A stretch of 64,000 bases of DNA from Gymnopus androsaceus JB14 (GCA_009733575.1 ML769479.1:81421-145420), one strand, 5' to 3'; positions 22,813 through 35,829 are shown, counted from the stretch's first letter. The notes: generated by a model from the sequence alone, not told the origin. A program made the numbers and translations.

Positions 22813-23778
22813 CTAGTTGGTCAACTTGGTCCCCTTGGGAAAGATAGATTTGTACACTTCCCAATTCACATTGCTATACTTTTTTGCCTCAAAGTGATCT
22901 ACAAAATAAAATAACAAGTTGTATCAGCGGAACAGCTTGACTCGGGAGGAAAGAGTACAAAGAACGTGTGAATCCAACGATATATTACAATCGTGAGTCT
23001 TGAGTGGAACGCCTCATGAACGCATAAGAAAATTGACATAGCTTACCGGCTGTCATAACAGTGAATTCGAGACCACCAGCGGCAAGCATATTCGGAGGGG
23101 CAATCAGGAACGAAGGACCAAGTGTTGGATGGATCAAGGCGAGATTTTTCAGAGCATCCTTTCCTTTGACGTATTGCTTGGGCAGTACCAATCCCTTTGC
23201 TTGAATGTAACGCTGTGGGACAAATCAATAAAAGAAATTGGGTAAAAACTCCGACTCACTAGACTCTTTAGGAACTTTGCCGGATCCTTAACGGCTACTT
23301 CACCCTAAGGATAAGCTGTGAGCATGAAAGGGATAAGTACAACGATTCGGTATCCTCACCGCATAGCTGTCGGGCGAAAGATCCGTTGCGAGCGGTCCTA
23401 TACACGTCCATATAGATAGTAGGTTCCACTGTGAATGGCATATCCTTTTCTTCTTTGCCATCGAGGAATTTCTACATAACGCATGCGAGGATATCAGTCA
23501 GCGTTGCGTTGTTTGAATAATAAAATGTATTTGTTTGATTGTCCACAAATTGAAGGAACGAGATCAAAGTTGGACGAAAATACACATACCTCCACCTCCT
23601 TGGTCTGGTCCATATCCTTTGTTTTCACCCAATATACATATCCTAGAACTGGGTTCATTGATATCCGACTCTCAATTTCCTGAAGGGTAGCTGTAGAGCT
23701 AATGGGGGAGGCATTGACGGCCACCAGTCCTATTAGAAGGAAAGCAAGAAGGTTGGTAATGGTAGAGCGTAACATGAA
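22813..23778 (-). CDS. Small secreted protein, function unknown
   Basis: A start at 23778 gives MLRSTITNLLAFLLIGLVAV followed by NASPIS, a clear signal peptide; an in-frame upstream ATG at 23832 is possible. Exons: signal plus ESRISMNPVLGYVYWVKTKD (intron donor near 23588); KFLDGKEEKDMPFTVEPTIY (near 23475-23415); LATDLSPDSYA (near 23390-23360); GEVAVKDPAKFLKSL; RYIQAKGLVLPKQYVKGKDA through LEFTVMTAG (near 23216-23045); and DHFEAKKYSNVNWEVYKSIF ending in a stop at 22813. One frame change between exons 2 and 3 is not explained by an obvious intron. I do not recognise the family. It sits just outside the Harbinger right end and upstream of KAR5. Confidence 0.6.
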
Positions 23779-24154
23779 CCACGAGACGACAGAGACCAGC
23801 TCGGACGAAAAGATGATGATAGTTGGGGGCACCAGGCTAACGCATATCGAAGCGGAAAGCTTTGCTTATATATGTCTTTGAAAACCCCGACGTCGCATCA
23901 TCTTTTTGATAAAAATCAAAACCCCTAAAATTGTTGATCGCCGGGTTGAGAATTCCGCAAAAATGCGAGGATCCCTGAAGCTCCTAGAAGACACCCAGGT
24001 CGTCAGTATGGTGAGGATACTGCGTCTGGTACATATTCCTCCTTTGTTCACCATTTCTTAGGGCAAAGTAACTATTGAGGATCCGAAACAAGTTGATGAC
24101 AATGGTCCTGCATTTTATTAATCATACCTCCAAATAATTCTCAAATTTCTTTTT

Positions 24155-24660
24155 TCATGTGGGTGGGGTGCTGCTATACAAATTACTGTGTAGAGCAATT
24201 CTTAGGGAAATCTGAAAACGCGGATTGGACTGCGTACAAATCTCTCTTCCCCAGGGTATGCGAAAAGGCGAAGGAACTCCGACTTGAGCACACGATCTGG
24301 TTGACATACTGATCACATATAGCAGGCAGACAAGTTCAGGCCGAGTTCGTGGCCATGAACGCCGCAACGCGTACATAGACTCAAGCGCTGTCCTCGTCGA
24401 TTTGGGTATTAGGCTAAGTAACTGTAAAGAGACGCAAGACAATGTTCCAGAAAAGAGAAGGAAGGAAGAAACATACCGGGCTTAATGCCATATTCCAGCA
24501 GCTCTGGAGTGGAGGAACGCTCGGGAAGGACCTACAACTTCAGTATTCATCTACGTTAAATTACATGCTCATCATACGACATTTGACAAGGACTTAATAG
24601 AGTTGCACGCTGTAGAAGAGACTACACCAAGTATGTAGGGTAGCCCGTCGTTGAATCCAT
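24155..24660 (-). CDS. Small hypothetical gene upstream of KAR5 (tentative)
   Basis: A possible first exon begins at 24660 (MDSTTGYPTYLV), with a second, VLPERSSTPELLEYGIKP (about 24533-24480), bounded by AG and GTATGT. The following part can be read in more than one frame (for example LLSLIPKSTRTALESMYALR) and none is clearly right. It would be divergent from KAR5. Function unknown. Confidence 0.3.
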
Positions 24661-25040
24661 GGCACGAATATCCTAGCCAAAGTGCGAGCCACTGGCGAGA
24701 AAATAGACTGAGCGGCAAAAACAAGCGCTCGTTCTTTCCTTCTTCACTGAACGATTTATCATTCTCTAATGCTCTCGTTTCATTTTATTCTGCTTTATAT
24801 CTCTACTTTTCTTCACTGCCTTCATTCCACCGCGATTTCTACGCGTGTAAAATCAACTGAGTATCGCCTCAACTCGCGTCGAAGGTGCTTTTTTTTTGCC
24901 GAGCAACATCATGACTTCGCTGATTCGTGATTTTTGCGGAACATAGATGCTATAACTGGATATGAAGGATTGGTTCGCGTGAATAAAGGTAAAAGTATAA
25001 GATTTACAGACTTGTTTGTTTCGTCTCATCCTACGCCTAG

Positions 25041-27372
25041 ATCCTCTTGAAGACTACTCGCGTCGATCCGATTGCTTTCGCAAAGTAGCTGGATCGATAA
25101 GAATGCGGTGTGCAGAGCTGGACATGGATGAAGAGGAAAGGGTCCTAGGTGCGTATTAGCGATTCGATAGTATCCTGAACTGCTTCGAATTCAATAACAG
25201 CCGCCATATCGATGACCTTGTGTGAATTGGCTACCGCAAAACACCATGCACCGCCTATGGAATGTAGCGCTTTCTCGGATAGTTCCACTGGAGCTGGCGC
25301 TGATGCTCGGGGTGATTGCGTCAAGTGAGTTTACTGCCAGCATATATGCACGAATCTTACGCGTTTTTTTCAGTGCGTTATCTCGCAGTGCGCAATTCTG
25401 GTCAAGCTATTCTGGATATCTTCGGGAAGTCCGTGAGTCTTCTTCAATGCGGTTGTCTACTGCCACAAAACCTGAGTGAAATTCTTTAGCCCAGTTATGC
25501 TTCACGTTCCAAAGAGGGAATGATATCGGTGAGTGGTACAATCACACTTCGCTAGCCTTCCTCATTCCGCATACCTAGACAACGCAAAAGACATTTTCCG
25601 GAACATTTCGCTCAACCAAGAACTTTTCCTTCGTATGATCATAGACCGCGAACGAGCTAGTGGGGCTCAGGCAGAACGATGGTCAGTTTCTTTGGATGTG
25701 AGTTACGCTTCTCATCCTCCATTACTCTACGATCGTTAACAATCTCAACTGCAGGATCTAGCTAAGCTTACAGACCAGCTGCTATCTCTATCTCGACAAA
25801 CCCAACAAATGCAATCAGAATCACAGAACACTGTTGGAGAGATTCAACGCCACGCATTGGAGGTCGGTTCATACGTACTGGACGATAATCATACCAACGG
25901 AAATCCCTAGACGCTCCATGTATTATCAAGCTCATTCACCGAGTTTCGCAAGCAGGCTGCGCAAGATCAGTCGCTTCAAGTAACACAGGTTCGTTTTTCT
26001 TTCCTTCAACCATGTTTTATTGACCTGTGGCATACCCAGATTGATTCCGCGCTGGCAGGCTTGTCCAAACGGGTGAGTGCTTGTGTCTATATTGATCATT
26101 TTTGACTGACTAGAAGATATGTAGCATACCCAAGAATTACAGCTCATCGTACCTCAACTCGCTGCTGAGCTTCATTCGCTCGTGGACCAGACATTTCAAC
26201 TCGTTCGACATCAACAGGAAGCTGTTCTGAGCGATCTAGCAGTGCGTGCGCGCTATTCGAGCGTCTTCAACTCTGACTACACGCTGGATATATAGGCCAC
26301 CGCGCAAGATCATTGGAGAGTCCTTTACAGCGAGTTTTCTGCCATGCAAGACGTGTGTTTTTCCTTTTCCTGTTTTTTCTGCGACGGACTGATTGTGCTG
26401 GTCTAGGCAATGTCCCACCTAACCATCTCAACCACTACCACTGCCGCCTCCCTAGACTCCCTCTCCAAACAAACTACGCAAGAAATTCATCAAGCTCAGC
26501 TCCTCATCTCGGATTCAGCACATCATCTCAGCGGAGTCCTGGATGACCTCGTACAGAAAACCAGCAATCAGATGGAGGCGATTGATGTGGCGGCCGTGGA
26601 GCTAAAGGAAAAGTTACTTCCACCCAGGGAAGCAAGTTGGCTATCGTATGAAAGCGTTGGGTCGGAGAGGTGGTGGAAGGGAAATCTAGTAAAAGTTTTG
26701 GGATTTTTGCTTAGAGGTGCGTTGAGGCGATTCCGAACGAGCTTTGGTAGTGATACGATTACCATGTCGCTAGGTGCCCCGTTGTCCATATGGATCGACT
26801 CTCCATTCCTCAAGATTCTGGAAATCGTTTGGATCGTGATGTTCTGGGTGCTTCAACGAAGCCTCTCTACCGTTACCGTGAGTTTTGCTCTCATCCTGGC
26901 CTCGCTTGATAGAGGTTATATTCACACTTTTTTTTTGCAGAGCCTTGTTGTTTTATGTCTTTCTTGTCGCAAGTTTATCCGACGACTCCTCGTATCTTCC
27001 TCTCCAAATTCTGCTCCTTCAAACGGTCCACATTACGATCAAGAAAAACTCGTTGGAGAGCTCTTCTGGTAAGCCAATTGGCTTATGGAATTGTATATGC
27101 CTCTAAACTCATATATGTCGATTCGTAGGACTCATCCTCAGAAACCTCACGATTCATCGTACGGCTCCACGACAATCGCCAATTTTCAACAGCAACAACG
27201 ACTACAAGCCTCAACCGCAGCTCCTTACTCCGATTATATGAAATCATCCGCCCTTCCCGTTCTTCCTTCTAGTCAAGCTCGTATCATGAGTAGTCGAACT
27301 CGACTAACTGCCATTGCCACTGTTCGCTTAAAGACCTCTCGTATACCTGATAGACTCTGCAACCCCGCTTAA
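25041..27372 (+). CDS. KAR5: KAR5/Tht1-like nuclear fusion protein, multi-exon
   Basis: The first recognised exon (25041-25148) reads RRSDCFRKVAGSIRMRCAEL then DMDEEERV. After an intron, AAISMTLCELATAKHHAPPM follows from 25201. The next intron junction yields VNALSRSAQFWSSYSGYLRE, then PQLCFTFQRGNDI. This cysteine-bearing N-terminal series is the Tht1/Kar5 signature. Coiled-coil exons follow (LAKLTDQLLSLSRQTQQMQS, ELQLIVPQLAAELHSLVDQT, TTTTAASLDSLSKQTTQEIH). Two hydrophobic segments near the C-terminus come next (LGAPLSIWIDSPFLKILEIV with IVMFWVLQ, then SLVVLCLSC) and a Ser/Arg-rich tail ending at 27372. Kar5-type proteins sit in the nuclear envelope/ER and are needed for nuclear membrane fusion at karyogamy. 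The first exon with the signal peptide, upstream of 25041, could not be fixed. Confidence 0.8.
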
Positions 27373-27900
27373 GCCCTTTGCTTCCTGCTTCTCGTTTCGG
27401 ACTATTTTGCATCGGATGGATTTGTGTACGAATGAATACCTGGAAGGCTGGAACGCAACGCTATAGTTCAATAATCGTGCTACTCATCGTTTATAATTCC
27501 CGTTACTCTGAAAGTTCATGCATGTATAATTGTATATTATCACTACCACCAGTATCGAACGCTAGCTTATGAACTACAAAGATTCAAAGATGATGATCGT
27601 GCATAAATGAAGAGGGAAATTGATATGAGGAATGGGTAGAAACAATGATGTACAAGGCATAGAGAGGAGAAAGGAGTACCAGGCATAGAGGAATACTTAA
27701 GAAAGAAAGAAAAAAACCAAGAAGCCAAAGATAACTAGTTCAGAGGACACACAGTCGCTTCCTATATAATAAGAAATTGTAACCAGATTGGTCGAAAGGT
27801 AGCATAAAGGACCGGGAGGCCGTCCTTGAGTGAAGGTTAGGTTAACCTATAATCCAAGGTGTACCGACCTAGTATCGTCCCGGTGCAACTATACTTCGAG

Positions 27901-30900
27901 TCAAGCTCCAAGATGGATGAATGGTACCCATTTCACGAAATTAGTTTCAACAACTTCCTTTCGTAGATCCTTGATAGCTTCATGGAGTGCATATGCTGGG
28001 GTCATTGTTGATTTCTCTTCACTGGAAATGCCATGATGTCCCAGAAGATTCGCATAGACTCTATCAGCAACGAAAGGAGCTTCCTCGTCCCCAATAGACC
28101 ACAATGTAGCAATAACACTTGGATATCCTACTGCAAGCATACCAGCTGCAAGATGGACTGCTTCTTCAGGGAGATTCACATCCCCAGTGGCTGTCTGGCA
28201 TGCAGAAAGGAATGCAAGCTGCACATTACTTAAGGACAAGTTCATCAATGCTTTAAGCCTTAGTTTCTGATCATACAGGGCAAATGAACTATTGAGTGGA
28301 TCATGGATATCCTGAATTCCATGACAAGCAAAATGGACAAAATTATATTTGCTTATTTCATGCATAACAACATCTGTTGTTGCTGCATCATGGTTAAGGT
28401 GGCAGGTATGCTCACTTGAGGTATACTTTTGAATGACTTTTGTCTCTTCAACAGTGCCAGGCAGGGCAGAAAATCCAGGTGTATCAGGCTGCGAGACAAT
28501 AAGAATGGTGGGAATATCAGCTTGATGTTGTGTGAGTTTGGGAATAGATTCAATCATAGCTCTCAGGGTGGTGGTATATGAGGATACCACAAAATCAGAG
28601 ATGTTGATGCTATTTTCTGCTGGGCCACCATATATCCCTGCTGCATGAAGTGGGAGAAGAGTAAGTGGTCCTGTTGCACACCATGTAACATGAGCAATGT
28701 AGTCTTGACTGCAGTCATATAGCTAGTAAGATAGAAAATTATCAGAGTATGTAAGAGCTCAAAATACTAAACCTTACCACATTCTCAATCTTTGATAGAA
28801 TAGGCTGTACAACATTAGACCATAAACGCTTCAAAATTAACGCAAAATGATCATGATTGCCCCTTGATCTAACAAGCGACAGTCGATCACCATTTCTGAC
28901 AGTGCGAACACTATTAGCATGAAGTGACGAGATCAGGTTGATATGCAACTTATGTGCTTGCTCTGAAGAAAAGTTGGGGAGAGGAACATGGATAATGCTC
29001 TGAGAAGAGCACAGGACCAATGCATCACACCGACTTTTGTCTATGTTCACAATGATGACAGGTCCATGTGTAGCAGCTAAAGCAAGTTCAGAATATTTCT
29101 TTGGCTTCATGAAGCTTTCAAAGCCATCCAAAGACCTTACATAACTTATAAGACCTTCATACTGAGCTGCAAGTCTATGATGTTTCTGTGATTCTTCTTC
29201 AACAGTTGTTTGCTCAGTTCCTGAGGTTATATTTTCAATGTTATTTTTGGTAGATGTCCCTGCATTTTCCAAGGCCTTAGAAACCATCTCCAGGTCTTTT
29301 GATATTTCAGGATGCTGATGACGGAGGTCATCCAATGGTGAACGCAATTGGAGTATCTGTCCCCAGACAATACTCCGACCTTCATCAAGCCACTCAATTG
29401 CCAGTGGGAGATTTCCTGCGGAAATGGCAGTAGCAACTGCTGCAGCAGTAACCCTTCCTATCTGAGGTAACTCCTCATAGCGATGGCCAACTGTTTTTCC
29501 AAGCCAGACAACTTGAGGGATTAGTTCAAAAAATCTTTGATATGCCTGGATAGCCAAGGCAGGAGTTGAACAAAGTTCAGACCACTTTATTGCAGCCTGT
29601 AGTTTAACATGAGGCTTACTAGATGATTGCAGACTAGCTTTCTGAAAAGCAGATAAAGCAAAATTTAAGTCAATTATATCTTGAGAATGGCTGAATTTTG
29701 AGTGATGAGCATTGCCGAGGTTATTCAACCAGCGAGGTTTGTCTGCATGACCATCAGGTGTGAGCTCAACTGCTTGCTTCTTGGCTAAAATGGCACTTTC
29801 TATATCACTAAGCTCTCCTAGATGGTCAAATCGTGACTGGAAGCTAGCACCAAGGTTATTGAGTATTTTAGGTTTGTCAGCATGACCATCAGGTATGAGT
29901 TCAACTGCTTGCTTATGAGCCACAATGGCATTTGCTATGTCACTAAGCTCTCCTATATGATCAAATCGTGACTGGAAGGCAGTACCAAGGTTACTCAACC
30001 ACCTAGGTTTGTTGGCATGTCCATCAGGTGTGAGTTCAACTGCTTGCATCTTGGCCACAATGGTACTTTCTATGTCACTAAACTCTCCTAGATGGTTAAA
30101 TCTTGACTCATATGCATTTCCAAGGTTATTAAGCATTCCAGGTTTGTTAGCATGACCATCAGGTATGAGTTCAACTGCTTGCTTGTGAGCCAGGATGGCA
30201 CTCTCTATGTCACTAAGCTCCCTTAGAAGCTCAAACCGTGACCGATAGGCATTGCCAAGGTTGCTCAACCGGCTAGGTTTTTCAGCATGGCCATCAGGTG
30301 TGAGTTCAACTGCTTGCATCTTGGCCAAAATGGTACTTTCTATGTCACTAAGCTCTCCTAGATGGCCAAATCTTGACTCATATGCATTTCCAAGGTTATT
30401 AAGCATTGCAGGTTTGCCAGTATGACCATCAGGTGTGAGTTCAACTGCTTGCTTGTGAGCCACAATGGCACTGGCTATGTCATTAAGCTCTCCTAGATAG
30501 TCAAATCGTGACAGGAAGGCAGCACCAAGGTTACTTAGCCTCCCAGGTTTGGCAGCATGACCATCAGGTGTGAATTTAACTGCTTGCTTGTGAGCTAAAA
30601 TAGCACTCTCTATGTCATGTTGGCCTCCTAAATGGCAAAATTGTGACTGGAAGGCAGTACCAAGGTTATTAAGCATTGCAGGTTTGTCAGCATGATCATC
30701 AGCTGTGAGCTCAACTGCTTGCTTATGAGCCAAAATGGCACTTGCTATGTCACTAGGCTCTCCTAAATGGCAAAATTGTAGCTGGAAGGCAGCACCAAGG
30801 TTATTAAGCCTTTCAGGTTTGTCAGCGTGCCCTTCAGGTGTAAGTTTGACTGCTTGCTCCAAGATTTGCACAGCATTTTTAATTTGGGATGTGTCCCCTG

Positions 30901-31320
30901 ACTGTTGAAAAGACATGCCTAGCTGCACTGCTGCAACATACAATTCATATGCCTGATCAGTCCCAATGAGTAATGTACACAAGTTTCTCCTGAAAATTGA
31001 AATGTACTTTTAATTCCTTTTCCATTCTCTCGAGATGGGACATCTGTTCACCAAGGTGCAGCTCAGTAGCTGTTTCATCAAATTTCTCTGATGACATAGT
31101 TGATAGGATTGAAGCTTTCTCTAGTTCCTCTTGCTCTTCTGCATTGAGTGACATACCACTGATTGTCTAAAATGGAATTGTAAGCTAAGTGTGCCAAAGA
31201 TTTACATGAAAAGTCACCACCTACCTCTGCTCCAGGTTGTTCCAGTGACATGTCGATCACATTTTGAAGTTCAGCTTGGTCATCTTTATCATGTGCGGAG
31301 TGGCTGGATGCTCTCTCCAT
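27901..31320 (-). CDS. TPR-CHAT protein (caspase-like HetF-associated domain)
   Basis: The start at 31320 gives a charged N-terminus (MERASSHSAHDKDDQAELQN). An intron lies at about 31232-31168, and a second join near 31010-30985 could not be placed exactly. The main exon (to 28778) holds nine near-identical 45-residue units of the form AVELTPDGHADKPRWLNNLG plus 25 residues, a Kinesin-light-chain-like TPR solenoid. A helical linker follows. A GTAAGG-TAG intron (28723-28777) leads into LYDCSQDYIAHVTWCATGPL and LPLHAAGIYGG. The CHAT domain keeps its catalytic His (HFACHG) and Cys (LSACQTATG), and the ORF ends at 27901. CHAT domains are caspase/separase-like cysteine peptidases; TPRs sense partners. 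A regulated protease role is inferred. The substrate is unknown. Confidence 0.88.
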
Positions 31321-31762
31321 GCTCTATCTTCTATCAGCACACTGCATGGAATATAATATTCAACTCACTGGTATTACTGATTTCTCTAGCAGAATATTGG
31401 AGTCCAAGTTCTTGGCTGATATTTGAGTATACTAAGTGGCCATACTTAATGTAGCTAGGACACAGAGCTTACTGAACTAAAAACTGATGTGGGCAGAAGG
31501 GACACTAGCTTTGCACATTGGGCATTTATAAACTGACCAATTTTCTAAATCCGATACAATGGCTAGTGTATAAAGGTGACAGCAGGAATGAAAAATGAAC
31601 AGCTTGACTCCCGAGCTCCTCGGTTGCCTCTCAAGTGACACATGCTCTCCACGAGGTCAGTTTGAACGAAAAAAAAAAAAAAAAAAAAAAATCTAAAGGA
31701 CCACAAGGACCATTCTTCACACTCCCTTCATCATTCAACCAGATGCTGAAGGTACCGTTGAC
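31321..31762. other. Intergenic region with a 23-A run
   Basis: This is presumably the promoter of the TPR-CHAT gene (reading left). An uninterrupted run of 23 adenines lies at 31669-31691, just before the block duplicated at 42.4 kb. No other gene is supported. Confidence 0.5.
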
Positions 31763-32120
31763 ACCCAAGGTAATCTAGTTCACAAGAATAATTCACCCAA
31801 ACCTCTCATTTTGTTGATAGTTGATAATCCGATCTTCTCTCTAGCCCATGGACCATGACCTTTTGTGATACCAACATGTTCTGGTTTCTAAACATGTCTC
31901 GCAACTCACGGATATGTTCCGAATAGTCAAGACTCAGCGACATGACCTCCACACCATGCCAGCTATTCATTGACACAGATAATCGATTCATCATTCCAGC
32001 TGCCACCACCCCTTCTTCACGCAGCTCCGATATCAAGAAGTTCTCCATCGTTGGCTCCATTCAAAAATTTATCCAAGCAGATCCATCGATATACACTGTA
32101 CAGCCGCTTTGTACAAACAT
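31763..32120 (+). repeat. Segment duplicated at 42401-42703
   Basis: ACACCCAAGGTAATCTA, TTGATAGTTGATA, GTCAAGACTCAGCGA, TTCACGCAGCTCCGAT and TTATCCAAGCAGATC occur in the same order in both places, with small deletions in the second. No coding function is evident in either copy. Confidence 0.75.
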
Positions 32121-32867
32121 TGTGAGCATCGATCTGCAAGGTATACAGTATTGGGCATGGGGATATGGATCTGCAATCTGGTCGATAGCCTAGTCGGTAA
32201 TTGAGGGGAAGATGGCTTCGAATTCAGTGCTATGCGACGTTCCCTCAGTCACCGCAGCTTTAGCGTTATCATTTGACTAGTCTATGAAATCGGCTATCGT
32301 GCGGTGTCTGGAATGCCGCATAAACTGAATATGGGCATGTGCGTCATCATCTTAAACCATATATGGTCTAGCATTGGCACATCATCAGTAAGTTCGCCGA
32401 TGTATGAGGGTATGGCACCATACATCTTTCATACGTGTATGGAGAATCGGAGGGTGCATAGAGAATCGGAGGGTGCATAGAATCCATGTGCACCATACGC
32501 GATCCTTCATACATGCCATACCAATCTCCATACTGATATCCTACGCATCCCGTCTTGTGTGCTCCCTCGATTGTGTTGTAGCCAGGTTCAAATACTCGGA
32601 GATACTGAAAACGTTCATTACATAGTGAGATGTATTGGAAGCCAATGAACGTACAGCAGCGGCGCCGAGACCAAGCGCTCCAGCAGGGAATCCACTGGGT
32701 GATTTGACTTTGAAAGATTCGGCGAGTTCGCAGTGGTAAGCAAAAGTCTCGAGGACCCCATGATGATTCTGCCAAAATCAAACAGCAGCCGGTTGGACAT
32801 TCCAAGCGCCCTTCCGACGCTACCACTCAATTTGTATTTGGGACATGTTCAGGACACGTTAGGACGT
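32121..32867. other. No supported gene
   Basis: ORFs at 32368-32830 and 32404-32625 overlap on opposite strands and carry no recognisable motif. AGAATCGGAGGGTGCATAG is tandemly repeated at about 32444-32480. Confidence 0.4.
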
Positions 32868-32875
32868 GTTTTTAT

Positions 32876-33349
32876 TAGTCATGGGCAAGAATCATGAATC
32901 ATCAAGGATACTCTAGTCATGATCCTTGAAAATGATTCTAGGATAGAGTCATACTACAAAAAAAAGGATCATGACTCTACTCCGGAGTAGAGTTAGAATC
33001 ACCTGGTTTGGGACCTAGGATACTCTAGCAAGGATACTCTTAAATACTTGCTATGTGTTGTATATGATATATTGTGAGTGAAATGTGTCTGAAACATCAA
33101 TATTGCTACTGCTGAGGGCTGTATACTAATATTTAATACATCTAATACAACACTTATTGGGTTATTCAATGTTCACTCTAGAGTATCCTTGGATTGATTT
33201 GACTCTTGACTCTAGGTGATCCTATCCTAGAGTCACTTGTACTTAAGTGATTCTACTCATGGCTAGAGTTAAGATCATGGGTTTTGGAGTGAGAGTATTC
33301 TAGCAAAGAGTCAAGAGTCAGATAGAGTCATGATTCATGCCCATGACTA
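32876..33349. mobile_element. hAT-type MITE (474 bp) with TSD
   Basis: The ends are TAGTCATGGGCA, one mismatch, then GAATCATGA, inverted at the two termini. The flanks are an exact 8-bp duplication GTTTTTAT at 32868-32875 and 33350-33357. The interior is palindromic, built on GACTCTA/TAGAGTC and GGATACTCT words, and has no ORF. The 8-bp duplication and the TAG-initial ends match hAT behaviour, like the autonomous-type element at 3616-8362. The terminal sequences of the two differ, so that element is not its direct parent. Confidence 0.9.
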
Positions 33350-33357
33350 GTTTTTAT

Positions 33358-34880
33358 GCAATTTCGAAGCCTCTGATAGTAAATATGTATGCATTAATTG
33401 TACTTAAATCACGAAAATATACTTATTCAAGAGCCATTTGCATACATAATTTTAGTGAATATGCCAACTTCCATTGCCCAAGATTGAAGAATGCATTCTT
33501 TCTGGATTAGTTTGTACAATTGCTGACCTGAATGAAGCAACATGAATCAAACAGTTTGGTATGTAATCAAGTGATTATTACTCTTGCTTGAACTTGGCTG
33601 CAAGCCTAGAAAAATCCCAACATTTTGAACTTATTTAATTGCCATTTGATACACAAAATCATCCTTATTGTTACCACTTCTATAAACTGAGATAACACTA
33701 TTTACTCATTTCCCAGTTGACTGTTAAGAGCCATTGAACTTGAACCATTTCAGATTCAGTAATAAACTTCCTGGAGTCCATGCAGTGCTGAAAAATTTGA
33801 GCAACATTTAAGTTAAATGCAAAGAAATTCAATTAACTTAATTCAACCAAGTTCAAGCAATATATAGCATGTTAGTGAGAAAGAAAACTATGGAAACAGT
33901 CTTTGAACTATATAGTGATGCGTGGATATGATATATAAAGAATGTGTAGCCTTATGAGAATGGCCTTTGGAACTATCCAGGCCTGCACTCTTAGCTACTA
34001 GCTTGTATCATTGGGAGAAAGACCGGGAGGTCTTTGGGTCCCAGCGCCAATTTCCAGTATACACAGTCAGCTGCGATTCCCACTATGTAGGAGTGCACGA
34101 CGCATCCAGCTACTGTGGATACCCCCTAAACGTAGGAGGTGCACGGAATACTAAAAGTGATAAAATAGCCAGGTAGCATTGAAAGTGAACATAGACTTGA
34201 GTCTTGAGATGAAGAATTGCAGAGCTATGATGAACTGAGTGGGAACTTGAACTTTGATGAGTATAGACAGCAGAGTTGCATAGCACTGTAGTGATAAGCA
34301 AGGTGTTATCCTAGCTTGGAAGTATTAGTCACCCTTAGAGTTATCTTGGTGTAGAAAGCGAGTAGTGCCATAGCAGAAAAACATGGGTAAGAGAGACAGT
34401 GGTAAGGCCAAGTGAAGGAAGCAGAGAGTTTCTGTAAGGTTTGAGGGTATCTGATTAGCAGCAGGAAGGTTGTCATGAAGACTGGCATGCTGATCAATTA
34501 TTACCAAGGTAATTGTAGGAGTTGTTGGAGAAAGGTACAGATAGCAGTAGCAGATGAGAGGGTAGCAGCTGATTATTGAGGTGGAGTATATTGCCAGAGT
34601 AGTAGTAGTGGTAGCAATGGCAAGTAGCAGATTGTAGTAGCACATAATGATAGCAGTAAGAGTTTCTCTTGGGATTTGTGGTGTAGGCAGATCAGAGAAC
34701 ATGGGCTGTGGATGCAAGAAAGTGCCAGCAGCACAGTTGGATCCAGGAGAAGTCAAACAAGCAAGCTGGATTATGGACTTCTATGAGAAGCATGGTTAGA
34801 CTCAGAGTGAGTTGCATCAATATGTTGTATGACTGATTGATGACTGAGAAAATTGAGAACAGATAGTGTTAGAGTACTGG
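33358..34880. other. AT-rich non-coding DNA grading into a GTAGCAG-rich tract
   Basis: No credible gene is present. From about 34500 the plus strand becomes rich in GTAGCAG/GTAGTAG words, and minus-strand ORFs here (for example 34325-34756) are Leu/Tyr/Thr-rich translations of that bias. Confidence 0.5.
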
Positions 34881-35827
34881 CACATCATAAATGTGAATAA
34901 TGGTAGCAGGAGTGGTAGCAACTGCTAGTAACAGCTGATGGCACTGCTAACTTGTTTGATTTGGAACAATCAGAGAAAACCAAAGCCTGAGAGGGAGCAT
35001 GCAAGCAGTGAACATAGATAATGGTAGATTGTGGCCACCATAGGAGCACCCATAAGTGATGGTTGCCTGTAGTCATTTGTAGATGTTTTGAAATTAGAGA
35101 GACATTAGGCTGAGCCAGTAGTAGGGATGCTATCATATAAGTAGTGAATTTAGATGTGGCAAGAAGCACTTGCCACTTGTAGAACAGAGGTAGCAGTAGC
35201 AGGTAGCAAGTAGCCATAGCAGTAGCAGATAGTGGGTAGACTTTGCTGGTAAAGAAGTGATAGCCACAGAAGTAGCGAGTAGCCTTGTAAGACAGAGGTA
35301 GCCGTAGCAGGTGGCAGGTAGCAGGTAGCAGGTAGCAGGTAGCCATAGCAGTAGTAGATAGTGAGTAGACTTTGCTGGTAAAGAAGTGGTAGCCAAAGAA
35401 GTAGCAAGTAGCCTTGTACAACAGAGGTAGCAGTAGCAGGTAGCATTAGCTGGTAAAGGAGAGATAGCCACAGAGGTAGTGAGTAGCACTTGTAAAACAG
35501 AGGTAGCAGTGGCAGGTAGCAGGTAGCCATGGCAGTAGCAGATAGTGGGTGGCATTTGCTGGTGAAGAAGCAACAGCCAGTGGCTATTAGCCACAGAAGC
35601 AGTGAGTAGCACTTGTATGATAGAGGTAGCAGTAGTAAGTGGCAGGTAGCCATAGCAGTGGCAGATAGTGGGTAGTATTTGCTGGTAAAGAAGCAATAAC
35701 CACTGGAGTAGTGAGTAGCACTTGTAAGACAGAGGTAGCAGTAGCAGGTGGTAGGTGGCATTAGCTGGTAAAGGAGAGACAGCCACAGAAGAAGTAGCAT
35801 ATGAGCAGTAAGTATAGAGATAGTCAG
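34881..35827. repeat. GTAGCAG-rich minisatellite, ~105-130 bp period
   Basis: Units recur around the anchors GTAGCACTTGTA or GTAGCCTTGTA (about 35279, 35409, 35487, 35608, 35715), AGACAGAGGTAGC, GCAGATAGTGGGTAG and TTGCTGGTAAAGAAG. Long open frames on the minus strand (35133-35872) are a by-product of the repeat and encode a low-complexity Leu/Tyr/Ala/Thr pattern in all three frames. Confidence 0.8.
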
Positions 35828-35829
35828 TA

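Noticed and set aside
32404..32830. Possible small gene at 32.4-32.8 kb
   Set aside because: Both strands are open with a 20-bp tandem repeat inside; there are no conserved features or splice structure.
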